Source of the DNA: Planctomycetota bacterium
GTDB taxonomy: Bacteria; Planctomycetota; SZUA-567
NCBI GenBank assembly: GCA_031270145.1
Contig: JAISYD010000013.1
Coordinates: forward strand, 1-9,209
Length of the DNA stretch: 9,209 bases
Direction: 5' to 3'
In this document: positions 6,205 through 9,209 of the stretch, piece by piece
Numbering within the stretch: position 1 is the stretch's first letter
Layout: every line of letters begins with the position of its first letter
Translations under genes and position numbers: made by a program
Notes under the pieces: generated by a model
What the model was told of the DNA's origin: nothing
The model's database searches: none
What the model saw: only the letters and a program-made list of their open reading frames with translations

Positions 6205-7903
6205 ATTCCGCCATCTCCGGGAGGGGCAGGACCACGCCGATGATGTAGAACGTTCCGGCCGCCAGGAGGCCCGGGACCGCCGCCCTTTCCAGCAGGAGGG
6301 GGAGGCGGGGATCGTAGGGGATGCTGTTGCGGTAAAGCCAGGCCATCACCCCCAGGGCGGCGGAGGCGACGGTCAGGCGCAGGGCGGTGTGGAGGAGGCG
6401 GGAAAACTCGCCGGACAGGAAGCGCCCGGACAGGCCGCCCAGCAGGCGCTTGCGCAGGCCCAGGGCCAGGACGGCGGCGTCGACCGCGGCGGTCAGCAGG
6501 GTGGAGAGGGCCAGGCCGGCCTCGCCCAGGCGGATCCCGCCGGGGAAGTCGGCGGGGCTCAGGTTCCAATGGCGGAAATACGACTGGTTCCACAGGCGGT
6601 ACAGGTCGGGGCAATGGATCAGGGCGAGGTTGAGAGCCAGGTTAAGGCCGACCATGGCGGCCGAGACCTTGACCGGGTAGGAATAATCGCCGGCGGCGTA
6701 ATAGGCGCGCACCAGGATTTGCCGGCAAGAATAAAAGGCCAGCCCGCCGGAATAGAGGATGAGGACCAGCGAGGCCCGGTAGACGGCGGCGTGGCCGAAG
6801 GCGAGGTCCGGACGCTGGCAGGCCAGGCGGATTATGGGATCGGCCATGGCGACGAGGAAGACGCTGGCCGGCAGGATGAGGAACAGCGACATGCGCAGGG
6901 CCCGGACCAGCCGCCCCAGGAACTCCTCCCTCTCGCCCAGGGCGGCCGAGGCGGCCAGGGCGGGGAAGGACACGGCGGCGATGGCGGCGCCGAACACCCC
7001 GAGCGGCAGGTGCATGAAGCGGAAGCCAATCTCCAGGTAGGTGACGGCGCCGGGATCGGAAAGGGAGAGCCAGCCGGCGATCAGGCTGTCGCAAAAGGCG
7101 TTCACCTGCACCAGGCCGAGCCCCAGGGCGGCGGGAAGGAAAGCGCCGGCCACGCTTTTCAGGCCGGCGTGGCCGAAGGACAGGACCGGCCCGAGGCGGA
7201 TGCCCGCCGCCGCCAGCGCCGGCCATTGGAGCAAAACCTCGACGGCGCCGGCCGCCAGCACGAAGACGGCGATGGCCTGGGTCGAGGAGACGGCGTCGAG
7301 CCGGTTCAGATCGCCGCCGCATTGGATCCAGTAGACATGGGCGAAGCCGGCCAGGAAGCCGAGGTTGAGGATGATGGAAACGGCGGCCGGCAGGGCGAAG
7401 CGGCGGAGGCTTTGCAGCATCCCGCCCAGCAGGGCCGCCAGGCACACCAGGGGCATGAAGGGGAAAAACAGGGCGGTGAGGCGCAAGGCGAGATCGCTTT
7501 GGGCATCGCCTCCGGCCAGCCCCCGGGCCGCCAGGGCGATGCCGGCGCCGCCCGTCGCCAGGAGGCCGCCCAGGCAGCCCAGGGCGGTCAGCGTCTCGCT
7601 TCCCAGCCGGGCCGCCGAGGCGTCGCCCTGGCGCAGGCGCGTCCGTACGAAGACCGGGATGAAGGAGGCCGACAGCGCCCCCTCGCCCAGCAGGTTGCGG
7701 AACAGGTTGGGGATGCGGAAGGCGAAGATGAGGGCGTCCGAGGCCCAGCGGAACTGGCCGAACAACTGGACCAGGATCACCAGCCGTACGAAGCCGAGCA
7801 GGCGGCTGGCCAGGGTGAGCAGGCTTACCAGCCAGGTCGCCCCGGCATCGCTTCGGCCTCCGGGCGCTTCGGCTCCATCCCTCTCCGGCGTCAGGCTTGG
7901 CAA
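6173..7903 (-). CDS. murJ: Lipid II flippase MurJ
   Basis: A 576-aa polytopic membrane protein of the MOP superfamily that moves lipid II across the inner membrane for peptidoglycan synthesis. The hallmark region is clear: SRLLGFVR (33-40) and DALIFAFRIPNLFRN (56-70) followed by EGALSASFIPVF. Arg34, Arg40, Asp56 and Glu74 align with E. coli Arg18, Arg24, Asp39 and Glu57, and Arg295 in GFRFMHLPLG aligns with Arg270. Many hydrophobic segments follow, consistent with the family's 14 helices. The TTG at 7903 is proposed as start because AAGGA lies 7 nt upstream, nearly copying the site before coaB. An ATG at 8002 would add 33 Arg/Pro-rich residues and sit deep inside coaB. With the TTG, murJ overlaps the end of coaB by 13 nt, suggesting translational coupling. 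It is the last gene of the rpoZ-coaB-murJ operon. Confidence 0.95.
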   Translation of the reverse strand: MPSLTPERDGAEAPGGRSDAGATWLVSLLTLASRLLGFVRLVILVQLFGQFRWASDALIFAFRIPNLFRNLLGEGALSASFIPVFVRTRLRQGDASAARLGSETLTALGCLGGLLATGGAGIALAARGLAGGDAQSDLALRLTALFFPFMPLVCLAALLGGMLQSLRRFALPAAVSIILNLGFLAGFAHVYWIQCGGDLNRLDAVSSTQAIAVFVLAAGAVEVLLQWPALAAAGIRLGPVLSFGHAGLKSVAGAFLPAALGLGLVQVNAFCDSLIAGWLSLSDPGAVTYLEIGFRFMHLPLGVFGAAIAAVSFPALAASAALGEREEFLGRLVRALRMSLFLILPASVFLVAMADPIIRLACQRPDLAFGHAAVYRASLVLILYSGGLAFYSCRQILVRAYYAAGDYSYPVKVSAAMVGLNLALNLALIHCPDLYRLWNQSYFRHWNLSPADFPGGIRLGEAGLALSTLLTAAVDAAVLALGLRKRLLGGLSGRFLSGEFSRLLHTALRLTVASAALGVMAWLYRNSIPYDPRLPLLLERAAVPGLLAAGTFYIIGVVLPLPEMAEFIPILRRRKK

Positions 7904-8586
7904 GGCGGCGTCCTTCGCGGAACGGGGCGGGAAAGGAAATCCAGGACGCGGGCGACGACGGAAGCCGCCAAGTCGTCCTTCGACAAGCCGCCGCAATCGC
8001 ATTCGCCGGCGGCGGAGACCAGCCAGGCGCTGGTCTGGCCGGCGGCGAAGGAGGCGACCGAATTGACCACCACCAGATCGAGGCCCTTTTCCCGCAGCTT
8101 GCGCCGCCCCTCGTCAAGGTTGACGCCGACATCGAGGGAAAAGCCGACCAGGCATTTGCCGCGGCGCTCCGGCAGCGCGCCGACCCGGGAAAGAATGTCC
8201 TCGGTCCTTTTCAGGCGGAGGAGCAGATCGCCCGGACCCTTTTTCAATTTTTCCCGGCTGGGATCGCTTGGCGTGTAGTCCGCCACCGCGGCGGCCATGA
8301 TCAGGGCGTCGGCCCAGGCGAAATGGCCCAACACCGCCGCCAGCATGTCGGCGGCCGAGCGCACCCGGACGGTCTCGATCCCGGGCGGCGGCTCCAGCGG
8401 GGCGGGCCCGAGAATCAGCCGCGCCCGGCAACCGGCCCGGAGGGCCGCCCCGGCCAGGGCCAGGCCCATGCGGCCGGTGGAGCGGTTGCCGAGAAACCTG
8501 ACCGGATCCAGGTCCTCGATGGTCGGGCCGCCGGTGATCAATATTTTGCGGCCGGAGGCGGCCGGGCCGGATGGGGTACCCAGCAT
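7891..8586 (-). CDS. coaB: Phosphopantothenate-cysteine ligase (stand-alone CoaB)
   Basis: A 231-aa protein corresponding to the CoaB half of bifunctional CoaBC; it joins cysteine to 4'-phosphopantothenate in coenzyme A synthesis. Motifs: TGGPTIEDLDPVRF (18-31), NRSTGRMG (34-41, with the Asn matching E. coli Asn210), AAAVADY (98-104), the lysine cluster EKLKK (112-116, region of E. coli Lys289) and VGFSLD (147-152). The last replaces the usual VGFAAET, and VVVNSV (172-177) replaces the ANDV-type motif. The flavin-dependent CoaC decarboxylase domain is absent, and no separate coaC is in the window. The ATG at 8586 has AAGGA 7 nt upstream and lies just before the Rossmann-like motif; longer in-frame starts run into rpoZ. 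It follows rpoZ by 17 nt and overlaps murJ, so the three genes are very likely co-transcribed. Confidence 0.92.
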   Translation of the reverse strand: MLGTPSGPAASGRKILITGGPTIEDLDPVRFLGNRSTGRMGLALAGAALRAGCRARLILGPAPLEPPPGIETVRVRSAADMLAAVLGHFAWADALIMAAAVADYTPSDPSREKLKKGPGDLLLRLKRTEDILSRVGALPERRGKCLVGFSLDVGVNLDEGRRKLREKGLDLVVVNSVASFAAGQTSAWLVSAAGECDCGGLSKDDLAASVVARVLDFLSRPVPRRTPPCQA

Positions 8587-8603
8587 GGAGGCGTCCTTGT
8601 CGC

Positions 8604-8897
8604 CTAGATGTCGATTCCTCCGGCCTCCTCGGTCGAGAGGGCGAGCAGGTCGAATTCCTCCTCCTCGCTCGGCAGCTCGTCGGTCTCGGGGATTTCCAGC
8701 CAGATCTTCTTCTCCAGCACCTCGCGGCAAACCGCCGCCAGCAGGGCCTCGCCGGGCCGGCGCTCGACCAGCAACTGGGCCCCGTTATTGATGGCCCTGA
8801 GCCGCTGCGCCACCAGGTAGGTGAGCCTGGCCTTGCCGCCGGCCGCCTCGGCCAGATCGTCGAGCTGAATCTCATGCAGGGAATCGTAAATCGCCAC
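8604..8897 (-). CDS. rpoZ: RNA polymerase omega subunit
   Basis: A 97-aa protein. The core RLTYLVAQRLRAINNGAQLLVE region (about 24-45) matches the omega signature of a helix with VA.R..(A)..NGA, which clamps the beta-prime subunit and helps RNA polymerase assembly. The C-terminus is very acidic (ETDELPSEEEEFD, 71-83). The start is GTG at 8897, with GAGGAGG placed 8 nt upstream; the product begins MAIYDSLHEI. It is the first gene of the operon with coaB and murJ. rpoZ next to coaBC is a common bacterial arrangement, which supports both calls. A strong promoter lies about 85 bp upstream, with a terminator-like hairpin between. The sequence is diverged from E. coli omega, so the call rests on core motif, size and context. 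Confidence 0.85.
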   Translation of the reverse strand: MAIYDSLHEIQLDDLAEAAGGKARLTYLVAQRLRAINNGAQLLVERRPGEALLAAVCREVLEKKIWLEIPETDELPSEEEEFDLLALSTEEAGGIDI

Positions 8898-8932
8898 TAG
8901 GCCAGCCTCCTCGCGCCACCCGGCGCCGACGC

Positions 8933-8964
8933 AAAAACATCTTGCCGCCGGCCGGCGGCAAGAT
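8933..8964 (-). terminator. Terminator- or attenuator-like palindrome in the rpoZ leader
   Basis: Positions 8939-8964 form a 26-bp perfect palindrome, from ATCTTGCCGCC to GGCGGCAAGAT around GGCC. In minus-strand RNA it is an 11-bp, very GC-rich stem with a GGCC loop, followed after one G by UUUUU (8937-8933). No U-run follows on the plus strand, so any termination would act on minus-strand transcription. It lies between the rpoZ promoter and the rpoZ start, 36 nt before the GTG, so it could attenuate the operon rather than end an upstream gene. Confidence 0.5.
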
Positions 8965-8980
8965 TGAATATCGAACAGGC

Positions 8981-9009
8981 ATTTTCCGCTTTCACGCCCC
9001 CCTTGTCAA
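8981..9009 (-). promoter_or_regulatory. Promoter of the rpoZ-coaB-murJ operon
   Basis: On the minus strand, a consensus -35 TTGACA (9009-9004) and a -10 GAAAAT (8986-8981, 4 of 6) are separated by 17 bp. The start would be near 8974, giving a leader of about 77 nt that contains the palindrome at 8939-8964. The -35 box lies inside a small inverted repeat CCTTG-T-CAAGG (9001-9011), flanked by CCCCCC (8997-9002) and GGGGGG (9028-9033). Confidence 0.6.
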
Positions 9010-9209
9010 GGCAAAAGCCGGAAGGCCGGGGGGATTCATTCAACCAAAATCAGTATCATATGTCGTTGTTTTTGTGGCAACTTCCGCCCACATAGTAAGT
9101 TAAACATAAAAAATCAATATGGGAAAACAAGAGGCGTGAAGAAATGCAACATTGGGAAATTCAAATGGATGCGGCGATTTAGCGACATTGCGGCATACTC
9201 AACACGCCG
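9010..9209. other. AT-richer intergenic end, no convincing gene
   Basis: Together with 8898-9009 this is the only stretch over 300 bp without a gene. From about 9035 the base composition becomes clearly AT-richer than the rest of the window, as expected for a promoter region. A plus-strand frame from GTG 9136 is open to the window end (starts KKCNIGKFKWMRRFSDIAAY after the initiator) but lacks a well-spaced ribosome binding site. A 12-codon frame from ATG 9144 has a better-spaced AGAGG. Neither is strong enough to call. The start of a divergent gene beyond the window is possible. Confidence 0.4.

Noticed and set aside
6389..8278. Long plus-strand open frame opposite murJ and coaB
   Set aside because: It is a compositional shadow rich in Gln/Gly/Ala/Glu, without family motifs. 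murJ and coaB on the other strand have full signatures.
9144..9182. 12-codon plus-strand ORF as a leader peptide
   Set aside because: It has a reasonable AGAGG upstream but no downstream gene or attenuator can be seen in the window. Such short frames are common by chance.

Overview
This is a GC-rich bacterial chromosome segment, mostly housekeeping genes and mostly on the minus strand. A lipobox lipoprotein and MurJ point to a diderm-type cell envelope. A stand-alone CoaB, a DUF1570-like lipoprotein and an orphan TIGR03936/DUF2344 protein would fit a planctomycete/PVC-like or other deep-branching bacterium. That placement is only a guess, because no rRNA or other strong phylogenetic marker is present.

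Left end (1-1100): a truncated minus-strand gene, possibly a FIST-type sensor protein, has a good sigma-70 promoter and a leader of about 95 nt that can fold into nested helices or a pseudoknot. Divergent to it is a 219-aa TIGR03936 (DUF2344) protein.

Centre (1098-6001, all minus strand): a Crp/Fnr-type regulator is followed by topA (DNA topoisomerase I with an unusual 108-aa N-terminal extension and four C-terminal zinc ribbons), then a lipoprotein with a HEGFH metallopeptidase signature. Two GC-rich hairpins lie between the regulator and topA.

Regulator upstream region (6002-6172): a 14-bp palindrome with Crp/Fnr half-site geometry (5-4-5) lies between back-to-back promoters. One serves the regulator. 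The other serves a 39-codon plus-strand ORF with a very strong Shine-Dalgarno, whose end is antisense to the 3' end of murJ.

Right part (6173-8897, minus strand): a compact operon rpoZ (omega subunit) - coaB (phosphopantothenate-cysteine ligase without the CoaC domain) - murJ (lipid II flippase). coaB starts 17 nt after rpoZ. murJ most likely starts at a TTG overlapping the end of coaB. The operon has a clear -35/-10 promoter, and its leader holds a 26-bp perfect palindrome followed by five U residues, which looks like an intrinsic terminator or attenuator. The last ~170 bp (9035-9209) are AT-richer and hold no convincing gene.

I see no tRNA, rRNA, CRISPR, insertion sequence or phage gene. 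The most unusual features are regulatory: the first gene's leader, the Crp/small-ORF divergent control region and the rpoZ leader hairpin. The TopA N-terminal domain is also unusual.
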